From: JANNBN01 sp963763885
Lineage (GTDB): Bacteria > Actinomycetota > Acidimicrobiia > Acidimicrobiales > JANYDT01
DNA: 64,000 nt
NCBI GenBank assembly: GCA_963763885.1
Contig: CAVXQD010000001.1
Location: 372,001 to 436,000, forward strand
Direction: 5' to 3'
Part shown: one piece after another, positions 7,278 through 16,933 of the stretch
How positions within the stretch are numbered: the stretch's first letter is position 1
Layout of the letters: every line of letters begins with the position of its first letter
Notes under the pieces: generated by a model
What the model was told of the DNA's origin: nothing
Seen by the model: the letters and a program-made list of their open reading frames with translations, nothing else
The model's database searches: none
Made by a program: the position numbers and the translations under genes

Positions 7278-9605
7278 TCAGCCAACCGGTGCTGGCTCAA
7301 CCTCGTGGTGGCCGACGGATGGGTCGTGGCCACCTTCGATGTTGAGGTGCGGGAGGATTTTGTCCAACCAGCCGGGTAGCCACCAGTTCTTGGCGCCCAG
7401 CAGTTCCATGGTTGCAGGCACCAACAACATGCGCACGATGGTTGCGTCGATGAGCACTGCAACTGACAGACCAATGCCGAACATCTTGATGGTCCGCAAG
7501 TCCTCCAACAGGAAAGCTCCAAACACCACAACCATGATGGCCGCTGCAGCGGTGATCACCCGGGCGGTAACAGCCAACCCGTCTGCAACGGCACTTGCGT
7601 TGTCCCCAGTGCGGTCGAACTCTTCCTTCATGCGCGAGAGCAAGAAGACTTCGTAGTCCATGGAGAGGCCAAACACGATGGCGAAGAGCATCATGGGAAT
7701 GAACGGCTCGATTGGGCCGCCCTTGCCAACACCGACGAGACCCTTCAACCAACCCCACTGGAAGATGGCAACCATCACGCCGTAGGCGGCGCCGATGGAG
7801 AGAAGGTTCATGATGACAGCTTTGAGCGGTACCAAGAGTGATCTGAACACCATCATCAACAGCAGAAACGACAGTCCCAGCACTGCACCGAAGAACACCG
7901 GGGTGCGGCGGCCCAGGTAGGCAGAAAAGTCCAAGTTGGCTGCGGTTGTACCAGCAACGTAGGCCTTGACCTCGGTCCCGCTGATGGCTGCTGGGACGGT
8001 TTCCCGACGAATCTGTTTGACGAGCTCGTCGGTTGCGACGTCTTGCGGCGCTGACTTGGCAACGATCTGAATCATGGCCGCTTGGGGATTCGGTCCGTTT
8101 GGAATTGGAGGACTGGCGAAAGCCACGTTGGGATTGGCTGCGATGGTCTTTTGCAGTGCATCGACAGTTGTCAGGTCGCCGGGGCTAGGAAGCTCGGCGA
8201 TGACAAAAAAAGGTGCCGCGTAGCCTGCTCCAAAACCGTCCGCGATGAGGTCGTACGCCTGCCGAGTCTCTGTGCGCTCTGGGAAGTTGCCGTCGTCGCT
8301 GAAGCCGAGGCGCATGGACAGCACGGGTGAAGCCAAAGCCAACAAGATGGTGATGCCAATAAGGGCCATCGTCCATGGACGATGCTGCACGACGCGGCTC
8401 CACTTGTACCAAATGGTGTCTCGCTGCGCTTTTTCAACCCGATGGGGCACCTCGGCGCGCAGCTTCGGAATGAAGAAGCTGAGCACTATTGAACCGACGA
8501 TGATGACTGCGCCTGCGATGGCGAGCACCGGCTGCTTGATGCCACCTCCGAGGAACGCCAGGGCCAGGCCCACTGCGGCGATGAGCCCGCGCCACCGTGT
8601 GACGTTGATGCGGTGACCAGCGAATCCTAAGAGCGCAGGGAGCAACGTGAGCGACGCCGCCAGCACGGTGAGCACGGTTGCCGAAGCGCCAACTGCTAAG
8701 CCTTGAATGAATTTGAGGCCCATGACCCACATACCAAGCACGCTGATGACCACGGTGATGCCGGCGAAGAAGACTGCGCGACCGGCCGTGTCCATCGCCT
8801 CGACGGTTGCCTCTTCGTAGGTATGGCCCAGCTTCAGCCCGTCTCGGTATCGGGTGATGATGAACAGCGCGTAGTCAATGCCGACACCGATGCCGATCAT
8901 CACGCCGATCAGCGGAGTGAAGTCGGGAACGGAAAGGAATTGCGTCGCGATGACCAGTAGGCCGGTGCCGGCGAAGATTCCGAACAGAGCAATTCCGATC
9001 GGCAAACCCATCGCGAGGACGGATCCGAACGCAAGGATCAAAATGATGACGGCGAAGGCGAGGCCGATGAGCTCTGTGGCGGGTGGTTCAAACTCTGCGA
9101 ATCCCTGACCACCGAGAAGCACTTCGCCGGCGTCTAGTTGTGGCTTGACCTTCTGCAGCTTCTTTGTGTACGCCAAGAGATCTTGTTGCGACAGTCCGAG
9201 GTCGATGTCGACGTTGGCAAACGCCAGTTTTCCGGCCAGTTCCCCTTGATTCGAGATTTGTTGCACGCCTTGAGGCGAATAGGGCGACGTGATGGTGAGG
9301 CCCTTGAGCTTGGCCGCCTCCGCAAAGAAGGTCTCCATCTTTGCCTTCACCGCCGGGTCGTTCACGCCAGCTTCCGTGCGAAAGAGCAACTGGCCGTTGA
9401 AGGCACCGCCGCCGCCGGCATCGGGGAAGTACTTCTTCACGACGTTGAAACCCTCCTCGGACTCGCTACTTGGAGGCGAGAACTCGGTCTTGTAGTCGGC
9501 GCCAAGCGTGCCGGAGAGCACGCCGGCAACGACGAGCATCAAGATCCAGATGCCAAGGACAGCCCGGCGGCGGCGGAAGCAGATTCGAGCGAGACGGGTG
9601 ATCAT
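7278..9605 (-). CDS. MMPL/RND family transporter
   Basis: Large exporter of about 775 aa with two repeats of a membrane module, each starting with one helix, a big extracytoplasmic loop and five or six helices. The start is set at the ATG at 9605 because GAAGGA lies 7 nt before it; the frame continues to 9653. Conserved MMPL features include GIGVGIDYALFIITRYRDGL in the first module and FGLSMDYEVFLLSRMKEEFDRTGD in the second, with the Asp-Tyr pair used in proton relay. Actinobacterial relatives export lipids or siderophores, but the substrate here is unknown. It is monocistronic with a 174-bp upstream gap. Confidence 0.88.
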   Translation of the reverse strand: MITRLARICFRRRRAVLGIWILMLVVAGVLSGTLGADYKTEFSPPSSESEEGFNVVKKYFPDAGGGGAFNGQLLFRTEAGVNDPAVKAKMETFFAEAAKLKGLTITSPYSPQGVQQISNQGELAGKLAFANVDIDLGLSQQDLLAYTKKLQKVKPQLDAGEVLLGGQGFAEFEPPATELIGLAFAVIILILAFGSVLAMGLPIGIALFGIFAGTGLLVIATQFLSVPDFTPLIGVMIGIGVGIDYALFIITRYRDGLKLGHTYEEATVEAMDTAGRAVFFAGITVVISVLGMWVMGLKFIQGLAVGASATVLTVLAASLTLLPALLGFAGHRINVTRWRGLIAAVGLALAFLGGGIKQPVLAIAGAVIIVGSIVLSFFIPKLRAEVPHRVEKAQRDTIWYKWSRVVQHRPWTMALIGITILLALASPVLSMRLGFSDDGNFPERTETRQAYDLIADGFGAGYAAPFFVIAELPSPGDLTTVDALQKTIAANPNVAFASPPIPNGPNPQAAMIQIVAKSAPQDVATDELVKQIRRETVPAAISGTEVKAYVAGTTAANLDFSAYLGRRTPVFFGAVLGLSFLLLMMVFRSLLVPLKAVIMNLLSIGAAYGVMVAIFQWGWLKGLVGVGKGGPIEPFIPMMLFAIVFGLSMDYEVFLLSRMKEEFDRTGDNASAVADGLAVTARVITAAAAIMVVVFGAFLLEDLRTIKMFGIGLSVAVLIDATIVRMLLVPATMELLGAKNWWLPGWLDKILPHLNIEGGHDPSVGHHEVEPAPVG

Positions 9606-9779
9606 CCGGAGTCCTTCGGTGTTGGGCGGCAAACGCAGGTACGCAAGTGGCACAGCTGAAAATCGTTGCAGGGCTACGTCAGGCGCTTCTGTGGGGCAGT
9701 TGGCTCAACATAGGGGAAGCTCACCAAACCCCGGTGAACCTATCGGTGGCGTTGGTCACACCGATGACGGGCGATATGG

Positions 9780-12206
9780 CTAGCGCTTCGTTGTTTGGCG
9801 GCGATCGGTTCTGTTCGGAGTGTGAGTGGCTAGGCCGAAATCGAACTTGGGTCGGTTAGTCCCTCGATCGATGGTCATGTACTCCTTCAGAATCTCCCTG
9901 GCCCACCAGTTTGCAGTCCGCCGCATCGGCGACCAGTTGCGACGCAATCCGTGGCCTATCGAGATGAAAATCGGCGTCAAGCGCACTGCACTTCGAACCG
10001 CAAAGGAAGGCCGCAAGTTGAGCGCCAACGCAACGTCGGCTCTGCTCATGTAACGGATGAGCGCCGGATGAACCGAACGCACCAAGTGACCAGCAGGGCC
10101 CATAATGGCAACCGACGACCTGTGCATGTCCTTGAGTAACGCGTCGGCCAGTTCTGCCCCGTCGCGCGATGGCCGCACAAGGCGGTCGGCCAATCGATCC
10201 GTCAACCGGTAGGCCTCTTCGAGTTCGACATTGACCAGGTATTCATCGATGCCGAGCATCGCCCCAACCACAGACCAAATATGCCAATACGCCGCGGCTT
10301 CGTCTGGCGTGGGGTGAATCCCAATGCGTCGCATCCCCCGCAAGGTAACCGTGCTGAATGCGAGGATTGTTCCGAGCATCTCCTCCTGGTTGATGGGCTT
10401 TGTGGCAGAGATCAGCTCACTGCGTGCATAGGAACGCACCGTGCCGTGCAGAAGGCGGACGCCCATGACTGCGTGGTGCACTGGCGTGCCGGGTAGAAAC
10501 GAATCGCACCCGGAAAGGCCCGGCGTGTTGTAGCCCATGACATCGAAGATGAACTGTGCTGTCTCCGAGGTGCGCCGGTGGGTGTGGGAAACCAGTTCTT
10601 CCGTGAGGCGCACCACCGCTGCACCGTCGCCACACGCGTAACAAGTTGGCAGCGCGCAGTAGAACAGAACCGACGTGATGTCCAGCGCATGATCGGCAAA
10701 GAAGGTCCGAGCGAGACGGATCTTCTCGTCGTCCATCCAGCTCGGAGGCTGTACCCCGTCCGAAAGGAACGCATGAACTTTTGTGTGGATCGCGGAAGCG
10801 CTTTGTGGCGCGCTATGTGCGAGGCGCATGACTTCTCGCGTGAGCTCATCGGGTCGGACGCAGTTCGTATACTCACTTATTGCCTGAATGAGAGCGTCAA
10901 CTGGCGGGTCCATTGACTCTCTGGCCGAATCCAGATCGGCTTCTGACACGATGGGAAGAGGCACGATGCCAGAAGACAGGTCGTTCACAAACCTGGTCAT
11001 GGAACGAGCGTGCTCAAGGTCCAACGCGGAGACGGCGGCCAGGTCTTCCGGGGCGCCGAACCGCGAGACCGCATCAGCGATGATCCGGTCCATTGTTGTT
11101 CGGGTCCTGCGATCTGCGAGGTCGAACGGGTTTTCTGCGAAGGTTGGGTGAGCGCTGAACCAGCGGAAAAACTCCACAATCCAAGCCATACGCTGCTCGT
11201 AGTCGGCCCAGTTGTCGACCCGCCCGGCGGCTGGAAGAGGGAAGCGTTCATAGAGCGCTTCGGCGTGAACGGTTGCTGGCTTCGCTCGGTCGACAACTGG
11301 CTTCGCGTTGATGGACCACGGATTTTCGAGCACCGGGGTGCCAATCCGGACTGGGCCGACAGGAGTGTTGACCACCATGAGGTCGGTGAGAACGTGCGCG
11401 ATCGCTCGGCGTGGACCTGTCGCCGTGGACCCTGTGCCGGAACGGAGCAGCAGGGCGGATTCGATAGATGGCTGGAGCAGCATCTGCTCGTACGCACCGA
11501 CGTGGGCTGCAGCCACGAAGAGCATCTCCGCTCGGACGAGCAAGTTCCCGGGAACGTCGATGTCAATCAGAGCAGCACGGCGGTACAGTCGAAAACCGTC
11601 ACGCAGTGAATCAATCTGTGCTGCGAGGTCCGGGCGATCAGCAGGTGCTCGAAAACCGACAAGCCAGGCCTCGAATCGGTCGTCTTCAACATTTGGGTGC
11701 AAAAACGGGATGAGCTCCACGAACCGCTGCGCTATGTCGCTGAAGACTGCGGTATTGCCATCAATCAGGGCGCTTCTGTGTCGTTGAAATGCTGCATATC
11801 GTGCCAGCGAGACGCATTTCAATAAGGGTCGCTTGGTGATTCGTGGTGCTTTCGTAACGAATCCTGCGAGGCGCCCCGGCAGTTCGTCCTCATTGAGAAC
11901 GTGGCCCACCGTTCTCGACGCCCACGCAGCGAAGCTGCACCAATTGACGTTTTCGACGCCGATCTGTTTTGCGATTCGATCGCCGACACAGAAATACGAA
12001 TACGTGATGGCGTGGTTCCGTAGCGAACCTTCCCGGACGTAAGGAACCTTGTTGATCGGAAACGGAACGACGGGAGCCGAATCAGTTCCAACTGATCGCG
12101 GTCCGGAGACTGAGTCATCGTTCGGTTTTCGGCGGGGGAGTGCCTTTTCACGGACAGCCTTGACCGCCCGCTTTGCAACACTTGCTGCGTCGCCGATAGC
12201 ACTCAT
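9780..12206 (-). CDS. DUF2236 (MpaB/Lcp-like oxygenase) domain protein with long N-terminal region
   Basis: The 808-aa protein carries a C-terminal half related to the DUF2236 family, which includes fungal MpaB and the haem-dependent latex-clearing oxygenase Lcp. The evidence is the segment GIHPTPDEAAAYWHIWSVVGAMLGI and, before it, SGCDSFLPGTPVHHAVMGVRLLH, both typical of the family. The His residues in these segments are the candidate haem or metal ligands. The first ~400 residues resemble a second, divergent helical copy (NWCSFAAWASRTVG, then RAEMLFVAAAHVGAYEQMLL) that I cannot name. No signal peptide is evident. Function is unknown; oxygenase activity is a family-based guess. Confidence 0.65.
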   Translation of the reverse strand: MSAIGDAASVAKRAVKAVREKALPRRKPNDDSVSGPRSVGTDSAPVVPFPINKVPYVREGSLRNHAITYSYFCVGDRIAKQIGVENVNWCSFAAWASRTVGHVLNEDELPGRLAGFVTKAPRITKRPLLKCVSLARYAAFQRHRSALIDGNTAVFSDIAQRFVELIPFLHPNVEDDRFEAWLVGFRAPADRPDLAAQIDSLRDGFRLYRRAALIDIDVPGNLLVRAEMLFVAAAHVGAYEQMLLQPSIESALLLRSGTGSTATGPRRAIAHVLTDLMVVNTPVGPVRIGTPVLENPWSINAKPVVDRAKPATVHAEALYERFPLPAAGRVDNWADYEQRMAWIVEFFRWFSAHPTFAENPFDLADRRTRTTMDRIIADAVSRFGAPEDLAAVSALDLEHARSMTRFVNDLSSGIVPLPIVSEADLDSARESMDPPVDALIQAISEYTNCVRPDELTREVMRLAHSAPQSASAIHTKVHAFLSDGVQPPSWMDDEKIRLARTFFADHALDITSVLFYCALPTCYACGDGAAVVRLTEELVSHTHRRTSETAQFIFDVMGYNTPGLSGCDSFLPGTPVHHAVMGVRLLHGTVRSYARSELISATKPINQEEMLGTILAFSTVTLRGMRRIGIHPTPDEAAAYWHIWSVVGAMLGIDEYLVNVELEEAYRLTDRLADRLVRPSRDGAELADALLKDMHRSSVAIMGPAGHLVRSVHPALIRYMSRADVALALNLRPSFAVRSAVRLTPIFISIGHGLRRNWSPMRRTANWWAREILKEYMTIDRGTNRPKFDFGLATHTPNRTDRRQTTKR

Positions 12207-12334
12207 TGGGTTGTCTCTATGAAGTCATGAAGTTGGCGTCGTGAAGCCATGCTTGTGGATTGGTGCTGTGCCGTCATTGCACGTTTCCGTATTCTCAGGC
12301 GCGTCCGTCGGCCTGTGCTCATCTGCTTTCTAGT

Positions 12335-15300
12335 TCACTGCGGACTGAAGTCGTGAGCACGTCGGATCAGGAACCGCGCCCCGAATGCTTTTGCCTCAGA
12401 CGCCACCTGCGTCAAGAGTCGGCTGGCCTCGGGAATCGAACCGTTTGCGTGCAGCACGGTGGCAAGTTCCAGAGTGGATTCAAGCATCAGTAGGGGGGCT
12501 CCTTGCGCTTGATGCAGCTCGATCGCTCGACCAAACAGTTTGACTGCGGTGTCGGTGTCTCCGTTCAATGCATGGAGCATCGCCATGCTGTGAAAGCCAC
12601 ACGGGGCGGTTGTCGTGGTGCAGGGAAAACATTCCTCAAGGCCGTTCAGCCGTTGGAGGAGATCCCAACTGATTCGTGTGTCGTGCAAGCGAAGGGACAA
12701 GTAGGTGAGATTGGTGAGAGCCGAAAACTCCATGAAGTTCGGCGCAACTGCGCCGACGCCAAGACTCACCGCAGAATCCAGGACCGTTTGCGCAACGCTG
12801 GTTTCGCCTGCATCAAACAACCTGGGTCCAACAAGGAAACCAACCTGCGCGCAGTGAATTGGGTCTGCGGCGATCGTCAGCATTGGTTGCACCATTGGCG
12901 TCAGATCGTCACGCCAACGCGCAATTGCAACGGACAGATCTGCGGCAAACGAGAGCGCATCTTCCTGATATCCGGCCTGGACGCCGAGGGAGAACATGGA
13001 CCCCACCGCTCGGGCCGCATCATCGAGGCGGCCTTCATGAACGAGCAGTCCGGCTTTGCCAATGAACGCCATGAACCGCCAGACGGGCAGCCCGAGGCGG
13101 TCTGCTCTGCGCAGCATTTCTTCACCGAATGCCATAGACGCGTGGGCGTCGCCGGCTGCCAGCAGCGCAGATGCGCATGACTGCATTGCCTGGAGTACCA
13201 GGAGATCGTCGCCGGTTTCTGTGGCTGCTTCCAGTTGTTCGTCGGCCTCCTCTACCCGTTGAGTCCAATGGTCAGCAGACGCCACCGTGTGACCGCGTCG
13301 GAACAGGACCCGAGCCAATGTCTGCGCGCTTCCGCGTTCGCGCGCAGTGGCCAAAGCTGTATCGCTCAACGCAAAACGGTTGTCAGCAGTTTCGGCCCAC
13401 AGCATCTCCGAGGCGAGTACTGCCTGCAACTCCGCAGTGGTGTCGGGGTCATCAGTGGACTCAAGGGCGAGGGCGATGATTGCAATCCACGGTCCGTCCG
13501 CTCGGAGCGCCTGCGAGAACAATCCACGATTCGCCTCAAGCGCTGCGTTGCGAACGTCTTCCATCCGTCCTTCGGCGAGCGCCGTCTGTGCTGCCCGGAG
13601 GAGGGTGGAGCGTCCCTCGGCGAGCCCGGAACGTGTCTCTGCGCATCCGCGGCGGAACGCAAGTGTGACTGCGTCGACTTCCCCTGAGCCATGCTCGATG
13701 TCATGCAGTTCCAACAATGATTCTGCATTTGCATACCAGCCAGCAGCGTCGCCGAACCCGCGTCGGGCGTAGGCGTCGTCTCCGGCTTGGACCGCATGGT
13801 GAAAAGCATCAGCTGCGCGCCCAGAGCCTGCGGCGTGGCTGAAGTGATACGCGAGATGGGCTGCGCGGTCGGGTTCGTTGGGTGCGAAGTGCGCAGCGAG
13901 GTGTTCTCCAGCGCGAGTGTGGAGCACGATCCGGTCCAATTCAGACAGGTCTTCGTACAACACGTCACGAACGACTCCGTTGGCGAATCGAAAACGCAAA
14001 GGCACCCGACGTGAAACCACGATGATTCCGCGATCGCTTGCTGCAGTGAGATCTCCAATCAGCTCAGCAAAGTTGCGTTCGGTCAGGGCAGCCAGGGTTT
14101 CTGGATCGAATTCTTGACCCAAGACCGCGGCGTGCTGGAGAACTCTGATGGCCCCATCTCCGAGATCTGACGTGAGCCGTCCCCTCACGATCTGCTTCAG
14201 TCGCGTCCGCTCTGCTCCGGCCGCCGAACGAACTGCATCGAGTCGGGGGTCTCGCTGTCGGATGAGCCGCGAAATGTCTGCCGGGGCGACCGAGCGCAGA
14301 CTACGAATGAGCTCGATCGAGAGCATCGCATTACCTTCAGCTCTGGCCATCACCCACTCGGCGATGGCAGACCGAGGACCAACTGATGCTGGGAGCAGGG
14401 CTTCAATCGCCTGGGCAAGATCCGCGCCCGTCAACGGCGTCATCTCAATGGCTTGAACCTGTGACTGCCCAGTGACGAGCTCCGACATCAGCCGATGTGA
14501 GGGGTGCGACGGAGGAACACTTTTCGGGTCGTAGCTGAGGAACAGGCCAACCCGTGTTCGCTGGATGATTGCCAGCAGCAGCGTGATGGTGTCTTCCGTT
14601 GCATGGTGCAGGTCTTCGATCACCACGGCAACGGACTGCGCAGGCGGAAGACTGGCGAACCACGCGACGACAGCGTCGACGGTTCTGAGATGGTCCGGTG
14701 ATCGGTGGCGACCCTCGCTCGGTGCTTCGTCCGTCACGAGGTGCGGCAGGAGCGAAGCGAGTTGGCTTGCCTCCGGGCCGAGAACAGCTCGTGATCCGTG
14801 GCGTTCCACAAGCTCCGTGAATGCACGTTCGAATGGTTGGAACGGAACGCTGAAGCGCTCGTCGTTGCTGCCGTACATAACGAGCACGCCCGCTTGCGAC
14901 TGGCGCCGTTGCACCTCGCGAAGAAGACGGGACTTTCCGGACCCGGGTCCACCACTGACCAGGACAATTGGCCGGTTTGCTTCGGTCAGGTCACCAAGGG
15001 CTGTCAGGTAACGCTCGGCGCCGAACCATGGAATGGTTTCGCGTTCATCAAGCTGGCGTGGGGCAAATCGGTTGAGCGGTGGCGTCTCAAGGGTCGGCAG
15101 AATCCTGGGAGCTGTAGCCGCCGTTGTGTCGGAGAAAACGGCTGTAACACCCTGAGGGCTGACGAACGCGGGACGTTCTCCGGCAGTAAGTACCCAGCCT
15201 TGGCGGTCGCCTGTGTACAGACAATATGCGCCAGTACGAATGTGTCGGGTGAGATGTTCGGCGAGAAGGGGCAAGTCCGCTTCGATGCGTTGAATGCAGG

Positions 15301-15730
15301 CGCGGATGGCGCGGGTGGCGCGGACCCGAGCTCGCTCACTGTCGCCGCCAACTCCTCGCTGACGACCATGACGGTCGAGCATTCCTCGCAAGGCGGCAAG
15401 GAGCGCTTCTCGTTCCTCGGCGAGCCGGTCTGCCCGATGCGGGTCGTTGAAGCGAGCTGCTTCGTCCAAATCGTTGTCTATGTCCGCAAGTCGGCGACGG
15501 AATTCCAGCAGCGCTTGACGATCAGCTGTGTCAATCGGCCGGTTCTGTTCCTGTGCTCCGAAAAGCGCCAGGGCGTGCTGCTCCTGACCCGCGCTGGCAA
15601 GCAGCCGAGCAACAAGCTCGAAACCCGCAATCGTTCGAAACCGTGCGGACCTTGCGTCAAGCGTGGAATGGACGAACCACAGTTCGCCATCGGCGTACCA
15701 CGCATGAGCCGCCCGGTGATCGGATACCAC
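12335..15730 (-). CDS. Large STAND-type AAA ATPase, LAL regulator-like, lacking a DNA-binding domain
   Basis: 1131-aa signalling ATPase. Residues ~25-175 match a helical module frequent in actinobacterial predicted ATPases (segments like FELVARLLASAGQEQHALALFG and a charged coiled coil). An AAA/NACHT-type ATPase follows: Walker A GGPGSGKS at ~260-267 and Walker B VAVVIEDLHH near 375. The rest is an alpha-helical TPR-like sensor array. This is the layout of MalT/LAL regulators, but the C-terminus (ARFLIRRAHDFSPQ) ends without the usual LuxR HTH. The divergent neighbour encodes exactly such an HTH with a helical domain, so the two may act as one split regulator. The ligand is unknown. Confidence 0.75.
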   Translation of the reverse strand: MVSDHRAAHAWYADGELWFVHSTLDARSARFRTIAGFELVARLLASAGQEQHALALFGAQEQNRPIDTADRQALLEFRRRLADIDNDLDEAARFNDPHRADRLAEEREALLAALRGMLDRHGRQRGVGGDSERARVRATRAIRACIQRIEADLPLLAEHLTRHIRTGAYCLYTGDRQGWVLTAGERPAFVSPQGVTAVFSDTTAATAPRILPTLETPPLNRFAPRQLDERETIPWFGAERYLTALGDLTEANRPIVLVSGGPGSGKSRLLREVQRRQSQAGVLVMYGSNDERFSVPFQPFERAFTELVERHGSRAVLGPEASQLASLLPHLVTDEAPSEGRHRSPDHLRTVDAVVAWFASLPPAQSVAVVIEDLHHATEDTITLLLAIIQRTRVGLFLSYDPKSVPPSHPSHRLMSELVTGQSQVQAIEMTPLTGADLAQAIEALLPASVGPRSAIAEWVMARAEGNAMLSIELIRSLRSVAPADISRLIRQRDPRLDAVRSAAGAERTRLKQIVRGRLTSDLGDGAIRVLQHAAVLGQEFDPETLAALTERNFAELIGDLTAASDRGIIVVSRRVPLRFRFANGVVRDVLYEDLSELDRIVLHTRAGEHLAAHFAPNEPDRAAHLAYHFSHAAGSGRAADAFHHAVQAGDDAYARRGFGDAAGWYANAESLLELHDIEHGSGEVDAVTLAFRRGCAETRSGLAEGRSTLLRAAQTALAEGRMEDVRNAALEANRGLFSQALRADGPWIAIIALALESTDDPDTTAELQAVLASEMLWAETADNRFALSDTALATARERGSAQTLARVLFRRGHTVASADHWTQRVEEADEQLEAATETGDDLLVLQAMQSCASALLAAGDAHASMAFGEEMLRRADRLGLPVWRFMAFIGKAGLLVHEGRLDDAARAVGSMFSLGVQAGYQEDALSFAADLSVAIARWRDDLTPMVQPMLTIAADPIHCAQVGFLVGPRLFDAGETSVAQTVLDSAVSLGVGAVAPNFMEFSALTNLTYLSLRLHDTRISWDLLQRLNGLEECFPCTTTTAPCGFHSMAMLHALNGDTDTAVKLFGRAIELHQAQGAPLLMLESTLELATVLHANGSIPEASRLLTQVASEAKAFGARFLIRRAHDFSPQ

Positions 15731-15808
15731 GTTGGAAGTGTACGGCTGCGTGGGTTGCTGAGCTCGTTCGTTGCGTCGTTACCCGCCCGTTCGGGCGATT
15801 GAACAGCT

Positions 15809-15825
15809 GTAACAGGGATTGTTAC
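15809..15825. promoter_or_regulatory. Inverted repeat operator candidate between ATPase and LuxR-type genes
   Basis: GTAACA and TGTTAC form a perfect 6-bp inverted repeat with a 5-bp spacer, centred in the 137-bp divergent intergenic region. Arms of this size and spacing (one helical turn apart) fit a dimeric HTH protein. A second hairpin-like repeat, CGCCCG-TT-CGGGCG, lies at 15784-15797. Binding by the adjacent LuxR-type protein is inference. Confidence 0.45.
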
Positions 15826-15867
15826 GCATTTCTTTATGACGGAACAGAAACGGAAGGTACTCAGCTC

Positions 15868-16821
15868 ATGGCTGCAACCACAACGCAACTCCTGCACAAC
15901 CAACCTGACCAGCACATCGCAGATATCGCTTTCCACACTCGACAACTCGCTGTATCCATGCTCTCGTACCCGTTACGGGTCGAACGTGCCCGTGCGCTAG
16001 TCGAAATCGTTCTGGAAGACCCACAGATCTCGCAGTCCACCCATATCGAACGGCTCCTCGCATCGGTCTTGGTCGATGTGCACCTTGCGCTGGGCCAGCG
16101 CGACGCAGCGAGAGCGCTTTGCAACAGGATCGATCTTTGTTCAGGTAGTGATCCCGCTGATGCGTTGGTATCTGCCAGGGCAGCGGCGGCAGTAGCCGTA
16201 CACGAGCTGCGGTTCGCGGCCACTGGCGCACATCCCGGTGTCGTGGCCCTCAACGCCGGAGGTCGTCCGGTCGATGTCGGCAACGCAACCGACCAGGTGG
16301 TGTTGCTCATCTCCAGATTGGAAGTTCTGGCGGCTGACACTAGCGGTGACCTGCTGGAACGTGCTCGGTCGGCGCAGCTCATCGGTCGGGCGTGGGCGCT
16401 CATCGGCAAGGACCGGGCCGCTGCGGCGTGGCTTGAGTCTTCGGCGGTGTTGTTCGAGCGTTCGGGTCAACCGCAATGGTCACGCCTCATGCGCCAAGAG
16501 GTTTCAACAATTCACAGCGCAAGTGTCCTAAACGTAACGAGCGCGCCGCCGACGGACGGCTCGCTCGTTACGTTGAAGGACCACTTGCGGGAGGAGCGTC
16601 CCCAAATGCAGACAACCGACAATTGGCAGGTAGGACTCACGCCTGCTGAACGTCGTGTTGCCTTGCTGATCGGCGGGGGACGTTCCAACCGAGAAGCGGC
16701 TGCCGAACTGTACGTGTCCGTAAAGACGGTCGAAAGCCACGTGCAGTCGGTGTTCCGCAAACTTGGCATGCACCGCAGGTCGGAGCTTGCGCATTTGGTT
16801 GGCCGCACGTTGGCGGCCTAA
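15868..16821 (+). CDS. LuxR-type HTH transcriptional regulator
   Basis: 317-aa protein from ATG 15868, which is preceded by GGAAGG at about 10 nt; the open frame upstream to 15553 runs antisense to the ATPase start and is not used. The first ~240 residues are helical and TPR-like (LLERARSAQLIGRAWALIG), resembling the C-terminal sensor repeats of LAL proteins. The last ~65 residues are a canonical GerE/LuxR HTH: LTPAERRVALLIGGGRSN, then AAELYVSVKTVESHVQSVF and RKLGMHRRSELAHLV. There is no receiver domain. With the divergent ATPase it may reconstitute a LAL-type activator. It is convergent with the ectB-like gene. Confidence 0.82.
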   Translation: MAATTTQLLHNQPDQHIADIAFHTRQLAVSMLSYPLRVERARALVEIVLEDPQISQSTHIERLLASVLVDVHLALGQRDAARALCNRIDLCSGSDPADALVSARAAAAVAVHELRFAATGAHPGVVALNAGGRPVDVGNATDQVVLLISRLEVLAADTSGDLLERARSAQLIGRAWALIGKDRAAAAWLESSAVLFERSGQPQWSRLMRQEVSTIHSASVLNVTSAPPTDGSLVTLKDHLREERPQMQTTDNWQVGLTPAERRVALLIGGGRSNREAAAELYVSVKTVESHVQSVFRKLGMHRRSELAHLVGRTLAA

Positions 16822-16842
16822 GTCCCTGGTTGGCCAGTTCGC

Positions 16843-16884
16843 CTGAGACTGGTTCGCTGAGACCAGTTGCCTGAGACCGGTTGT
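16843..16884. repeat. Three 14-bp direct repeats downstream of the LuxR-type gene
   Basis: CTGAGACTGGTTCG, CTGAGACCAGTTGC and CTGAGACCGGTTGT lie head to tail with an exact 14-bp period, immediately after the LuxR-type stop codon. A fourth decayed unit (TTGAG) follows. Role unknown. Confidence 0.7.
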
Positions 16885-16895
16885 TTGAGCATGAG

Positions 16896-16918
16896 TCCCG
16901 CCGGACAAACCGGCGGGA
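16896..16918. terminator. Bidirectional hairpin between convergent genes
   Basis: TCCCGCCGG-ACAAA-CCGGCGGGA is a perfect 9-bp stem with a 5-nt loop between the LuxR-type stop and the aminotransferase stop. There is no T-run on either side, so terminator strength is uncertain. Confidence 0.6.
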
Positions 16919-16933
16919 TCAACGAATATTCGG

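Noticed and set aside
15553..15867. Upstream extension of the LuxR-type gene
   Set aside because: It lies antisense to the ATPase N-terminus, lacks a ribosome site and does not resemble the protein family; ATG 15868 has GGAAGG.
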